Assembly: GCF_002836255.1 (NCBI RefSeq)
Contig: NZ_PJAU01000037.1
Coordinates: 1-50,789 of the forward strand
Origin: Colwellia sp. 75C3
GTDB taxonomy: Bacteria > Pseudomonadota > Gammaproteobacteria > Enterobacterales > Alteromonadaceae
Direction: 5' to 3'
Length of the DNA: 50,789 bases
Translations under genes and position numbers: made by a program
In this document: positions 23,710-32,301 of the stretch, one piece after another
How the letters are laid out: each line of letters begins with the position of its first letter
How positions within the stretch are numbered: the first letter of the stretch is position 1
Notes under the pieces: generated by a model
What the model was told of the DNA's origin: nothing
Database searches by the model: none
What the model saw: only the letters and a program-made list of their open reading frames with translations

Positions 23710-24630
23710 ATGTGGCATAGCATAGAACAAGCCATTAGCGCTGAAACTGGCAAGCCGTTTTATATTTCTGAAAAAAAAGAAATATCCACAAGTATTGGTA
23801 GCACCTCTTCATTAAGTAGTTTAATTGATAACAAAGCGCCCCCCTCCAATTTGTCGTTCAAAATTACAGATGGTCACCGGAGTTACTTTTTAAAAATTAA
23901 TAACAAAGACTATTTAGATCACTTTCAAGCCGAAGCTTACTCATTAAAGCAACTTAATACACTGGCTAATATTGCCAGCCCAACCGTAACCAGTATCGGC
24001 ACCAGTTTAGACAAAAGCTTTTTGGTGCTAGATTATGTTGATTTTAGTAAAGCAAAACCTATGCTTTGGTATCAACTCGGTCAAAAACTCGCTCAAATGC
24101 ATTATGAAACCCGCCATGGCCAATTTGGTTGGCAACATGATAATTTTATCGGTGACACAATTCAACCTAATCACTGGAGCAGTAACTGGACTACCTTTTT
24201 TTCTGACCAACGCATTGCTTGGCAACTACAATTACTGTCAGAGCGTTCCGTTATGCTGGGTAATATTGAACATATCACCCAAGTTTGTCACGATGCTTTA
24301 CTTCATCATCATGTAACACCCTGCTTAGTGCATGGTGATTTGTGGCAAGGTAATACCGGCTTTAGCGGTGAACAAGCGATGATTTTTGATCCTGCTTGTT
24401 ATTATGGTGACCGAGAGGTAGATATTGCTATGACCGAATTATTTGGACATTTCCCTGATGATTTTTATCATGGTTACCAAGCAGAATATCCTTTAGATGC
24501 GGGTTATGAGCAACGAAAATTAGTCTATAACTTTTACCATATCCTCAATCATGCCAATGTTTTTGGCGGTATTTATATTGACCAAGCAAAAGCCGCATTA
24601 TCACGAATAATGTCACTACCATTACATTAA
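23710..24630 (+). CDS. Fructosamine kinase family protein
   Basis: An aminoglycoside-phosphotransferase-fold kinase of the fructosamine-3-kinase family, thought to phosphorylate sugar adducts on proteins and so allow deglycation. The catalytic loop LVHGDLWQGNTGF and the metal site IFDPACYYGDREVDIAM are intact. The ATG at 23710 is preceded by GGAG at 6 bases; an in-frame TTG 12 bases upstream is less likely. The product is 306 residues. Confidence 0.88.
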   Translation: MWHSIEQAISAETGKPFYISEKKEISTSIGSTSSLSSLIDNKAPPSNLSFKITDGHRSYFLKINNKDYLDHFQAEAYSLKQLNTLANIASPTVTSIGTSLDKSFLVLDYVDFSKAKPMLWYQLGQKLAQMHYETRHGQFGWQHDNFIGDTIQPNHWSSNWTTFFSDQRIAWQLQLLSERSVMLGNIEHITQVCHDALLHHHVTPCLVHGDLWQGNTGFSGEQAMIFDPACYYGDREVDIAMTELFGHFPDDFYHGYQAEYPLDAGYEQRKLVYNFYHILNHANVFGGIYIDQAKAALSRIMSLPLH

Positions 24631-24673
24631 CAAATTACATGCCTATATAGTTAACTCAGAAGATTACTGTAAA

Positions 24674-24734
24674 CGTCATCTTCTAAGTAACATAAGGTTA
24701 CTATAATCGTCATATTCTAAGTAACATAAGGTTA
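24674..24734 (+). repeat. Two tandem 27-base units, period 34
   Basis: CGTCATCTTCTAAGTAAC... at 24674-24700 and CGTCATATTCTAAGTAAC... at 24708-24734 differ at one base. The second runs directly into the dispersed repeat copy 3. Confidence 0.7.
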
Positions 24735-24885
24735 AACTGTTGATTTTTAATCAAAGAACAAGAATGTATAAATCGTCATCTTCGAAGTCTCTGATCGAAG
24801 ATCCATTGTATTTTAGAAACTGGACCCAGGACAATAAGCTCAGGAGAATATGCTCCTGCATTCTCTAATAAGGTACTTCCTGTAC
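24716..24885. repeat. Dispersed repeat, copy 3
   Basis: Collinear with 21231-21379: CTAAGTAACATAAGG, TGTTGATTTTTAA, CGTCATCTTCGAAGTCTCTG, CTGCATTCTCTAATAAGG. It is followed at once by a short tandem array. Confidence 0.7.
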
Positions 24886-24886
24886 C

Positions 24887-24931
24887 GTCTGCATTGTCTG
24901 CATTGTCTGCATTGTCTGCATTGTCTGCATT
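24887..24931 (+). repeat. Short tandem repeat, five units of GTCTGCATT
   Basis: Five exact 9-base units, followed by a diverged GTCTTCATA. It lies in the gap between the kinase and the zinc-ribbon gene. No coding role is visible. Confidence 0.9.
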
Positions 24932-25182
24932 GTCTTCATAAGTGGCACCCATGACATAAGGCACAAGCGCGAATAAAAATGTTACTGGTAGATGGTTGGG
25001 GCGCAGCAGCTGATTTGCTAATAAGTACCATCCATGGCACGACAAATTAAGATACGATACAGATCAAAGACCTAGTCAATAATCATTAAAACAGAGGGCT
25101 ATTTTTGGTAATTTAGTTAAAAATAGTCATACTTGTATCAAACCCGATAATTACAACTGATACCATTCTCCCCGGAGGCTAT

Positions 25183-25380
25183 ATGACAATTAAACTCACT
25201 GAAAAACGAATTACTTGTCCACACTGTGGCCACCATCTGCATACAACAGTAGATGCCACAGCAGGCGATCAAGATTATTATGATGAATGCCCTGCTTGCT
25301 GCATGGAAATTCACTACCATTTACATATCGATGAATATAGAAAGACGATTGAATTAACCGTTGAGAGTGATGATGACTAG
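25183..25380 (+). CDS. CPXCG-motif cysteine-rich protein
   Basis: The 65-residue protein has two CxxC knuckles, CPHCG (about 12-16) and CPACC (about 37-41), forming a small zinc ribbon. The acidic C-terminus (TVESDDD) is common in this family. A ribosome site GGAGG lies about 5 bases before the ATG. Function is unknown. Confidence 0.85.
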   Translation: MTIKLTEKRITCPHCGHHLHTTVDATAGDQDYYDECPACCMEIHYHLHIDEYRKTIELTVESDDD

Positions 25381-25543
25381 GTGTTTTAACTCAACTGCCC
25401 ATTCCTACGTTTAGATCTAATAACCTGACAATACCACTTTACTTTTTAAGACATTTTTTGCCTTGTTTGCTCAAGCTATCTCCTCTATGATGCATGAAGT
25501 TTCGCGATAACCGATCCCTCCCCTTACTAAAGTTACCAATGAC

Positions 25544-26956
25544 ATGAACCTAGCCGACTTTTTCACCCACAGTAAAAGCTTATTAAAGCTCACTTACCCT
25601 ATTTTAATTGCACAATTAATTCAAAATTTAATGGGCTTTGTTGATATTGTCATGGCAGGTCGTGTTAGCGCCACTGATCTAGCCGCAGTTGCCGTAGCCA
25701 ATAGCATTTGGTTACCCTTAATATTGACCATTTATGGGCTAATCATGGCGCTTTCTGCGATCGTTTCACAGCTTGCAGGTGGGGGGAAATATACTGATAT
25801 AGTAGAGCAAACCTATCAAACCGCTTGGATAGCGCTAGTGCTCGGTATTTCGTTAATAGGGCTTTATTACCTACTCACGCCTATAATCGCACCAATGGTT
25901 ACCTTAGATGGCAACCTTGAAGTATTAATGTTTGATTATTTAGGTTTTATTGTCTGGGGCGCTCCAGGGTATTGTTTATACCTAGTATTAAGAAACTACT
26001 CTGAAGGACTTTCATACACTAAGCCAACCATGATCATTAGCATCATAGGTTTACTAGTTAATATCCCTGCTAACTATATATTTATTTATGGAAAATTTGG
26101 CATGCCAGCACTTGGTGGTGCAGGTTGTGGCCTCGCCACTGCATTAGTTTTTTGGTCAATGTTTATCAGTATGCTTATTTATTGCTTCTATTCAAAAGTA
26201 CTGAAACAAGCCAATTTATTTAGTGCTTTTTACTGGCCAGTATGGACCGAAATAAAAGGTATTCTAGCCTTAGGTATCCCTATCGCGTTATCACTACTGT
26301 TTGAAGTCAGTCTATTTGCCATTGTTGCTATCATTTTAGTACCCTTTGGCTCGCAAGTGGTGGCAAGTCACCAAGTGGCCTTAAACTTTACCGGATTAGT
26401 GTTTATGGTACCGTTAAGTATAGCGATGGCGACAACCATTAAAGTCGGTTTTGCTATTGGGAATAAAAACTTCAAACAAGCCAGAGACTATACCATGTAC
26501 TCCATTGTACTTGGCCTAGCCCTAGCTTGCTTTACCGCATTGATAACTGTTCTATTTCGAACTCAAATTGCCGCAATTTACAGTACCGAGGCGCCGGTGA
26601 TAGAATTAGCAGCCAGTTTAATGTTACTGGCCGCTATCTATCAGTTTTCAGATACTATTCAGGTAGTTTCAGCAGGTGCATTACGTGGCTATAAAGATAC
26701 CAAGTCTATTTTATATATAACCTTTGTTTCTTATTGGTTAGTTGGCTTAACAGTTGGTTTAATACTTGGCATGACTGACTGGATTGTTCCTAAAATGGGA
26801 CCTTATGGTTTTTGGATAGGTTTTATCGTTGGTTTAACCACAGCGGCAATATTACTCGCTTGGCGTTTACACGTAATTCAACAGCGTATTAAAAATGCTG
26901 AGCTATTACGAGGTGATAAAAAGCAGGAAGATGACAGTCAAGAAGCGCAAGCCTAA
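25544..26956 (+). CDS. MATE family efflux transporter
   Basis: The 470-residue inner-membrane protein has about twelve hydrophobic segments and the MATE opening pattern (TYPILIAQLIQNLMGFVDIVMAGRV is the conserved first helix, only partly quoted as LTYPILIAQLIQN). Members export cationic drugs or metabolites with Na+ or H+. The specific substrate cannot be told. The tail (KKQEDDSQEAQA) is hydrophilic. No regulator gene is adjacent. Confidence 0.9.
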   Translation: MNLADFFTHSKSLLKLTYPILIAQLIQNLMGFVDIVMAGRVSATDLAAVAVANSIWLPLILTIYGLIMALSAIVSQLAGGGKYTDIVEQTYQTAWIALVLGISLIGLYYLLTPIIAPMVTLDGNLEVLMFDYLGFIVWGAPGYCLYLVLRNYSEGLSYTKPTMIISIIGLLVNIPANYIFIYGKFGMPALGGAGCGLATALVFWSMFISMLIYCFYSKVLKQANLFSAFYWPVWTEIKGILALGIPIALSLLFEVSLFAIVAIILVPFGSQVVASHQVALNFTGLVFMVPLSIAMATTIKVGFAIGNKNFKQARDYTMYSIVLGLALACFTALITVLFRTQIAAIYSTEAPVIELAASLMLLAAIYQFSDTIQVVSAGALRGYKDTKSILYITFVSYWLVGLTVGLILGMTDWIVPKMGPYGFWIGFIVGLTTAAILLAWRLHVIQQRIKNAELLRGDKKQEDDSQEAQA

Positions 26957-27101
26957 CTATTTACCAGACGACTAGACTCATATTCAACCACTTTGTTTAT
27001 TTTAAAAGCATGTAGCACTTATTTATCAATGAATTAAACAAAATTGCTTGCAAGGCTATTAAGCAAAAGCTAGTATAGCCCTCGTTGAGTTATCAACATG
27101 T

Positions 27102-27178
27102 GCTCGCTTAGCTCAGTTGGTTAGAGTACTTGCATGACATGCAAGGTGTCACAGGTTCGAGTCCCGTAGCGAGCACCA
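27102..27178 (+). tRNA. tRNA-Val (GAC)
   Basis: A 77-base cloverleaf: acceptor GCTCGCT / AGCGAGC, D arm AGCTCAGTTGGTTAGAG, anticodon stem CTTGC / GCAAG with loop ATGACAT giving anticodon GAC, T arm with GGTTCGAGTCC, discriminator A and encoded CCA. It is followed by a terminator and then by accessory DNA. Confidence 0.95.
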
Positions 27179-27186
27179 TATAATAG

Positions 27187-27215
27187 CAAAGAGCTACCTT
27201 CGGGTGGCTCTTTTG
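27187..27215 (+). terminator. Terminator after tRNA-Val
   Basis: Stem AAGAGCTACC / GGTGGCTCTT with tetraloop TTCG and a T run. Confidence 0.8.
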
Positions 27216-27293
27216 CTTTCTGCTATCCAAGCTCTATTCCAATTTGTACACACGATAAACATTCAAGCCGTGCCTATAATTATTCTATGATTT

Positions 27294-27311
27294 ATTGCTA
27301 ACGTTAGCAAT
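27294..27311. promoter_or_regulatory. Perfect 18-base palindrome, possible operator
   Basis: ATTGCTAACGTTAGCAAT is fully self-complementary with no spacer. It stands alone in the 328-base gap between tRNA-Val and the AlpA-like gene, where I see no other feature besides the tRNA terminator. It may bind a dimeric regulator or recombinase; chance is not excluded. Confidence 0.35.
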
Positions 27312-27506
27312 GACCAATTGTTAACGTCAAATAATCGTGAATACTTTCCTGCAAAGATATGAGAAAACTGAAGTACTACTCTTTTTTCATACTTAGGGGG
27401 TCAACCCAAGCAGCAATATTTTGGCAATTATTCTAACAGTTTGATGGTTTAACTATATGAATAATATCTTGGGATACAATAATAGCCCTGTGATTTATTG
27501 ACAGGA

Positions 27507-27896
27507 TTATCTATTGTTTATCTTACCTAAAATCCATTGTTCAACATCAACTCTAACCCATGCTACAGAACGAGAAGATAACTGTATTGGGCTTGGAAAT
27601 TCACCTTTATTTTTATAAGTGTATATCGAAGATCTTGATAGTCCTGTCATGCTTATAACTTCTTTGATTCTGATTAGGTCGCTAGGCTGCTTACTACGTG
27701 TCTGAGTTTGTTCAATACTCAGTTTTTGTTCAGGAATATTTGCTCTTGTTTGTTCTGATATATCTCGTTTTGTAAGCTGTGATTTAAATCCATCAATGTG
27801 TCGTTTAACTAACTGCAATTCATTAATAGTATTTTGGGTTTTAAGTGATAGTTGTTCTAAATACCCATTGAGAAGTTCAAACTCCAAATTATTCAT
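27507..27896 (-). CDS. AlpA-like helix-turn-helix regulator with N-terminal coiled-coil extension
   Basis: The last 60 residues (LIRIKEVISMTGLSRSSIY, then SVAWVRVDVEQWI) are a typical AlpA/MerR-like excisionase fold that binds DNA in islands and prophages. About 65 residues precede it, predicted as a heptad-rich helix (LEQLSLKTQNTINELQLVK), unusual for AlpA. Its place just inside the accessory region after tRNA-Val suggests a control gene of an integrated element. No integrase is adjacent. Confidence 0.75.
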   Translation of the reverse strand: MNNLEFELLNGYLEQLSLKTQNTINELQLVKRHIDGFKSQLTKRDISEQTRANIPEQKLSIEQTQTRSKQPSDLIRIKEVISMTGLSRSSIYTYKNKGEFPSPIQLSSRSVAWVRVDVEQWILGKINNR

Positions 27897-28024
27897 GTCA
27901 GATCCTTTATTATTAAAGCTCTAACTATCAATGAAATTACGTACTTTTACCAAAAAATTTAATTGTACATATTGACCGAGTTTATCTGAGCTTTAAGCCA
28001 AATGGAGAATTGATATTAAATCTC

Positions 28025-28219
28025 ATGGATACTTTGTCTTCATCTACAGAAGCCGTGACAGAAATATCTGTGTCGTTTACTTCTAGCGTAGTGCCAACAA
28101 AGCAATACTTAACTTTCGAAAAGTTTCTTTCTCACATTTCGTTGGCAATTGATTACGACCTAAGGTTCACCGTCAAGCAAGCTGCTAAAAAATGGGGGTA
28201 TGTTGGGTTCGGTAGATAA
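28025..28219 (+). CDS. Short hypothetical ORF, doubtful
   Basis: From the ATG at 28025 the frame gives 64 residues (MDTLSSSTEAVTEISVSFTS...). A GGAG at 28004 is too far from the ATG and too close to the alternative TTG at 28010. No family is recognised. It is the only plus-strand gene candidate in this minus-strand block and may be spurious or a remnant. Confidence 0.25.
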   Translation: MDTLSSSTEAVTEISVSFTSSVVPTKQYLTFEKFLSHISLAIDYDLRFTVKQAAKKWGYVGFGR

Positions 28220-28377
28220 CATCATAAAGAATGAGAGCTGGCGGTAAGTTAAAGCGTAACCAAAAAAACCTTAGTACCTGCAACGCCCCTAAATTCTAGA
28301 GGCCATAAGTCACATCGTTAATGATTACTAAACTAATAGAAAGTATTCATTTAGTACCTATTAAGCTTAAGTTTCCT

Positions 28378-28433
28378 AAAATGATTACCTTATTAACTCT
28401 AATAATGTTTCTTATATAAAAGGTAATCATTTT
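28378..28433. repeat. Long palindrome of structured module L
   Basis: Arms AAAATGATTACCTT / AAGGTAATCATTTT (14 bases, perfect) surround a 28-base AT-rich loop. It lies next to the conserved module at 28455-28540. Module R at 42.6 kb has a palindrome at the same place with a quite different arm sequence. Confidence 0.7.
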
Positions 28434-28454
28434 GGGGGAATCACACTATTTCAA

Positions 28455-28540
28455 GCAACAAGAAGCCCACCGAAGTGAGCCGTTTGCAAAGCAGATTTAT
28501 TTGCCTAAATACCACTTATAACAATTTCATAAGTGGTTGT
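28455..28540 (-). ncRNA. Candidate structured RNA / terminator module L
   Basis: Read on the minus strand: a 9-base perfect hairpin (ACCACTTAT / ATAAGTGGT, 28511-28537), a conserved linker containing CTGCTTTGCAAA, and a second hairpin GCTCAC-TTCG-GTGGGC (28465-28480). A near copy lies at 42618-42700 in the same orientation. It follows the gene at 28670. It may be only a terminator region; a distinct RNA is unproven. Confidence 0.35.
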
Positions 28541-28624
28541 TTTTCTAAAACCTGACATTTCTTAATTCGCTGGATAGGCTCACTGTTACCACAAAGAAGA
28601 CATTAGCTCATGCGGTTAAAGGTT

Positions 28625-28657
28625 GTGATTGGATTAGAATTTGTATTGATAAATCAC
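28625..28657 (-). repeat. Structured repeat family, hairpin H1 only
   Basis: Stem GTGATT / AATCAC encloses the conserved loop text GGATTAGAATTTGTATTG. It lies 12 bases beyond the stop of the gene at 28670. H2 and H3 are not convincingly seen here. Confidence 0.5.
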
Positions 28658-28669
28658 CATAGTCACTTG

Positions 28670-29326
28670 TTATGTATTGTGCTTCGCCAACACTACATTC
28701 TTGTTATAGAAGTCCACTGCAAAATCCGTTGCTTTAGAAATAAAATGATAACCAGTCATTGCTACAACTTCATATTGTGGACTTGCATCAACGACCCCAA
28801 GAACTTTGTAAGCTGATGGATGAATCAGCTTAGAGCTTAATTTATAGAAAAAGTCATAGTCTTCTTGGTATCCGTGAGTCTTTGCTAAATAGCGCATACG
28901 AAAACAATGAGTTTCAATATTTTCAAACGGAGATTTATCTAGCTCTTCTTGGATTATATTTTTATCATTATCAGAAAGCTCATAACCTACTGCTTCACAT
29001 TTATTCATAAATGCATCATTAAGTTCGTCCCTATCATTCCCCAACTGAGCAAAGAACCTCTTCATGGAATGCTCATTTTGATTAACTTCAATAAGTATTA
29101 AATACAGTTCAAAAATATTGCGACTTGCTAGAGTCACGATAGAGCCATTATCCAAGTTTTTCAACCACAGCAGTATTTCATTATCCAATGCTTTAAATAA
29201 GTACATATTTAGCAAAAATATGTTACTTAACGAATCTGGCTTTCCCATCGAGACAGCAACAAAAGAAAGATCCCGATGGCAATCGTTAAGCATATCTTCT
29301 ATTTTTTTTGGGTCATTTAACTTCAT
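28670..29326 (-). CDS. Cassette protein, DUF5677-like
   Basis: A 218-residue, mostly helical protein. The C-terminal FFYKLSSKLIHPSAYKVLG resembles the end of DUF5677 proteins, which look HEPN-like; this assignment is tentative. No catalytic residues are proven. It is a minus-strand gene in an array of cassettes, with an attC-like site just upstream (29377-29470) and structured elements just downstream. Confidence 0.55.
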   Translation of the reverse strand: MKLNDPKKIEDMLNDCHRDLSFVAVSMGKPDSLSNIFLLNMYLFKALDNEILLWLKNLDNGSIVTLASRNIFELYLILIEVNQNEHSMKRFFAQLGNDRDELNDAFMNKCEAVGYELSDNDKNIIQEELDKSPFENIETHCFRMRYLAKTHGYQEDYDFFYKLSSKLIHPSAYKVLGVVDASPQYEVVAMTGYHFISKATDFAVDFYNKNVVLAKHNT

Positions 29327-29376
29327 AAAAACTTATTACCATGCTCAAAGTGTTGCTAGAACTACCAACAATACAT

Positions 29377-29470
29377 ACCAACACCGCGTTTAGTGGACTA
29401 AAATTGTGGGTTGTAATGTGTAGTAAAGCGTAACCTACTGTTTTAGCTCCATTTAAACGCCTTGTTAAAT
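29377..29470 (-). repeat. attC-like integron recombination site
   Basis: On the minus strand it runs from ATTTAACAAGGCGTTTAAAT to ACTAAACGCGGTGTTGGT. The two halves pair over about 30 bases with bulges (GGAGCTAAAACAGT against CTAAAATTGT reversed). ATTTAAC matches the RYYYAAC core. It lies just after the stop of the gene at 29465, where a cassette's attC belongs. Confidence 0.75.
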
Positions 29471-30202
29471 TCCGTTCTCGAAGCATTCGTGGACAATATT
29501 TGATACTTTCCAAAACGGCTCATAGTCTTGCTCAACAGTCCTCGATAATGGGTAGATTATTTTATCAAATGATTCAGAATAGCAAACGAAAATGGCTTCG
29601 AAAACACCACATTGACTTAAAGCATATTGTGCATCCATGTAACCATCACGATTAATTAAATAATCCTGTTTTAAAAAATGCTTCTGAGCTTCTAGGTACT
29701 CATTTTTGTGCTCGTCTCTGATAACACCAGAAACACAATGCAAAGGTATTCTATGTGCAGCAGGATCTCTAAAATCTTTTAACTCAAAAAACCAGTCCTT
29801 GAACTCGTTAAGTCTATTTACTATTTCAGGGTGATATTGTGATAAGGCTTCCTGAAACTTGTTATTAAACAGGCCTACTCTGGTTCTCTTCTTGTTATTC
29901 TCATTAGCACCATCTATTAAGTTAAACTCGTGTTGAAGAGCCCATGCTAAATTATCTATTGCACCAATCATGTTTAAGTAGAATGCATTTAGTAATATAT
30001 TGACCTCAGTCATTTTATAAGGGTCTAGCCTTTCGCCACCTGACTTGTTAATCACTTCGGTAAGTTTGTAATGACTTTCCATAATTTGAAGTGAACGCTG
30101 CCCATACCCATATTGAAGATAATCTTTGGGCTTCTTTTTGCTAATCGTAGCTGAAAGTTCCTGAAACTTACCTATTACAAACGAATCTCTAATCATAATC
30201 AC
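29465..30202 (-). CDS. Cassette protein with HEPN-like R-x4-H motif
   Basis: A 245-residue helical protein not firmly placed in a family. The segment LKDFRDPAAHRIPLH contains R-DPAA-H, the R-x4-H pattern of HEPN ribonucleases, which often act in toxin or abortive-infection systems. This is an inference from a short motif. Its last codons run into an attC-like site and another such site lies upstream, so it is one integron cassette. Confidence 0.55.
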   Translation of the reverse strand: MIMIRDSFVIGKFQELSATISKKKPKDYLQYGYGQRSLQIMESHYKLTEVINKSGGERLDPYKMTEVNILLNAFYLNMIGAIDNLAWALQHEFNLIDGANENNKKRTRVGLFNNKFQEALSQYHPEIVNRLNEFKDWFFELKDFRDPAAHRIPLHCVSGVIRDEHKNEYLEAQKHFLKQDYLINRDGYMDAQYALSQCGVFEAIFVCYSESFDKIIYPLSRTVEQDYEPFWKVSNIVHECFENGI

Positions 30203-30209
30203 CTAGGAA

Positions 30210-30307
30210 ATTAACGCCCACTTAAGCAGACAAAAATAGTTGGTTGAAATGTGTAGCCAACCGGAACCTAATCAACTGTTTTTGTTCCGTTTGAAGTGCT
30301 TGTTATG
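30210..30307 (-). repeat. attC-like integron recombination site
   Basis: Minus strand from CATAACAAGCACTTCAAACG to GCTTAAGTGGGCGTTAA. The halves pair well (ACAAAAACAGTTG with CAACTATTTTTGT). It lies between the genes at 30344 and 29465. Confidence 0.8.
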
Positions 30308-30343
30308 TGCTGTACTCTCTTATTGACTCAAGAGATTACGAAT

Positions 30344-30532
30344 TTACTTATTATTGTTTTTCGATGCAATGTAGGCTTTGCAAGCTTCTGCACGAATTGA
30401 TATATCAATAGCCTTTTCACATTTTTCCCCATGAATAGAAAGTATATTCAAAGCCTCACCTAAATCCGTTATTAACACATTTCCCATTGTATATTTTTCT
30501 ATTGCTTCTTTTTCAATATCACTTGGCTTCAT
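30344..30532 (-). CDS. Small cassette protein, unknown function
   Basis: A 62-residue acidic protein (MKPSDIEKEAIEKYTMGNVL) with no recognised family and no membrane segment. It sits between two attC-like sequences: a full one downstream and only a left half (TAACAAGCAGATTAAACGGG) just upstream, which suggests that the neighbouring cassette border has been broken. Confidence 0.5.
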   Translation of the reverse strand: MKPSDIEKEAIEKYTMGNVLITDLGEALNILSIHGEKCEKAIDISIRAEACKAYIASKNNNK

Positions 30533-30787
30533 ATTTATTCCCGTTTAATCTGCTTGTTATTATGTGTAAGACCTAAACCAGAGCGGTTTACCGCCTTTAC
30601 CTGAGTATTAGATTATTACATAAAAACGTATACGATCGTGAGCTTAGAAAGTTTAACCAGAAAAATACAAAAGATAAGTTCTTTCCCTGAACCTTAAAGA
30701 TTAACGACTTGATTAATATGCTTTACTTTTAATATTTAACCAATCTAAAATTAGAATGAATACTAAGGCAGTCAGTGCCACATAAAG

Positions 30788-30815
30788 CATATTACTGAGA
30801 AGTCTCAGTAATATG
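30788..30815. repeat. Perfect hairpin beside structured element A
   Basis: CATATTACTGA / TCAGTAATATG, 11 bases per arm with a 6-base loop. It has no T tail, so it is not a classical terminator. Confidence 0.6.
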
Positions 30816-30816
30816 A

Positions 30817-30881
30817 CACAAGTGATTCATTAGAAAATATATGGCAAATATACTTGTGGCTAATGTCTCCTTTGCGCACAT
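30817..30881 (-). repeat. Structured repeat family, element A, first half
   Basis: H3: stem CACAAGT (30817-30823) / ACTTGTG (30852-30858) around the conserved loop ATTCATTAGAAAATATATGG. H2 left arm GCTAATGTC (30859-30867) leads into the conserved CTTTGCGCAC. The element is then split by the IS at 30882; its H2 right arm and H1 are at 32302-32375. Confidence 0.65.
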
Positions 30882-32291
30882 CAATGTCATTAACTTAAGG
30901 ATTTAACACGTACGTTTATAATTCATTGGGTACTTATTTGTCTTGTTTCTACGGTCTTGTCGAACAAACTTACGATTGGGTCGAATAACACTTAAACTCT
31001 TTGATATTTTACTTATCAGTAATTCATATAGCTCAAGTTCAGCTAGCTTCATTGTGAAGCGAACTATATTATCTTTGAGCTGATTTATCGCAAAGGTAAA
31101 ATTGATTTTATATTCGTAGAGCCTAGTGTTTTTAGGTTTCTTTATTTTTCGTTTTGCATCATGGATCGCAGAAGCTGAAAGGTTTTTGGTCAATAGCTTA
31201 GCGTGTAAATCTTGTAAAATACCTTCAACAGAAACACTAGAATAATTCTCAATATTGAGACGACTTTTCAATACTTTGTAATCTTCTTCAACTCCCCAGC
31301 GTTGGTGATATAAATCAGCAAAAATTGAAGTAGGATAAGCTTTCAAGTCAGTTAATGACGAAACTAAAACTTCTGATTCACCCGATGGCAAGTCAACTCT
31401 CACTAGCCTTAAACGTATGGACTCTGTAGATATGTTGTCTTTTCTACACCGACGAAGTGACTTCTCAGTGCAAGGGAAATCAACGATATCACTATATTCA
31501 CCACTCTCTAAGAATGCTTTAATAATATTAGGGCTTTTAACAATGCGCATGCAAAAATCAACATTCTTTAGCATGTGGTACTTATAAAACCAAACGGCAG
31601 GGTAACCTCTGTCGTAAAGCACTAAGTCTCCTATTTCGGTTTTATTTAAATGCTTTAATGCCATTTCACGCTCACCTGTTGAATGGCTCTCTACCTGTAA
31701 ATCTACAGTAATATTATTATTAACATCATAAAGTTGAGAAAGGCGAACGGCAGGCATAGAAGCTTGTGAACGTGCTTTACCAAAGTGATTGAGTAACTCA
31801 TCAGAAATAGGTAATTGTGTGACTGAGCCGTCAACAGCTAACAACCTATGGCCCTGCCATTTATCAAGGGTTGCAGTTTCATAGTAGGCTTGAACTAAGT
31901 CATCATTTAATTCAATAAACGCCTTATGAGAGAGCTTCATTCTTGCTTTACAAAAAGCGGCTGTGCTGACTGATTTTGTTGATAAGTAGCTATCGTCTAT
32001 AACATTGAAAAAACGAACAAGCTCAGCTTGAATTGAAGCGTTGAGAGCATTCAACATAAAACTCATTAAACGAGGAAAAGTAAGGGTTCTATTTCGAGTG
32101 AAATCAGTAGATTTTTTACGATGATTTTCTAAAAATTCAGTTGAATGAATTTTGTTGGTTAAATTTTGTACTATTTGAATTAAATACTGAACAGGTCATT
32201 TGTGATTTCTCTCTATTTTTAATTCATAGACAGGTTAGCAACAGGGTAACCTATTGTAAATATTTAAATTAACCTTAAGTTAATGACATTG
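30882..32291 (-). mobile_element. Complete IS4-family insertion sequence
   Basis: The element is bounded by perfect 19-base inverted repeats (CAATGTCATTAACTTAAGG at 30882-30900 and its complement at 32273-32291). It is flanked by an exact 10-base target duplication TTGCGCACAT (30872-30881 and 32292-32301). It carries one transposase gene. Intact ends and duplication indicate a fairly recent insertion. Confidence 0.95.
30903..32066 (-). CDS. IS4-family transposase
   Basis: The 387-residue DDE transposase cuts and joins the IS ends. Visible are LLAVDGSVTQLP with the first Asp (about residue 98), LVLYDRGYPAVWF with the second Asp, and YHQRWGVEEDYKVLK, which is the IS4-specific Y-x2-R-x3-E-x6-K motif with the catalytic Glu. 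The frame is unbroken, so the element may be active. Confidence 0.93.
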   Translation of the reverse strand: MSFMLNALNASIQAELVRFFNVIDDSYLSTKSVSTAAFCKARMKLSHKAFIELNDDLVQAYYETATLDKWQGHRLLAVDGSVTQLPISDELLNHFGKARSQASMPAVRLSQLYDVNNNITVDLQVESHSTGEREMALKHLNKTEIGDLVLYDRGYPAVWFYKYHMLKNVDFCMRIVKSPNIIKAFLESGEYSDIVDFPCTEKSLRRCRKDNISTESIRLRLVRVDLPSGESEVLVSSLTDLKAYPTSIFADLYHQRWGVEEDYKVLKSRLNIENYSSVSVEGILQDLHAKLLTKNLSASAIHDAKRKIKKPKNTRLYEYKINFTFAINQLKDNIVRFTMKLAELELYELLISKISKSLSVIRPNRKFVRQDRRNKTNKYPMNYKRTC

Positions 32292-32301
32292 TTGCGCACA
32301 T

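Noticed and set aside
24887..24931. Possible CRISPR array
   Set aside because: Units are 9 bases with no spacers, and no cas genes are in the window.
25138..25320. Minus-strand open frame over the zinc-ribbon gene
   Set aside because: It overlaps the well-supported CPXCG gene antisense and has no family features.
28378..28540. Retron msr/msd region (long palindrome plus hairpins)
   Set aside because: No reverse transcriptase gene is present in the window.
28610..28816. Plus-strand open frame over the end of the gene at 28670
   Set aside because: It is antisense to a cassette gene and spans a structured element; no start signal.
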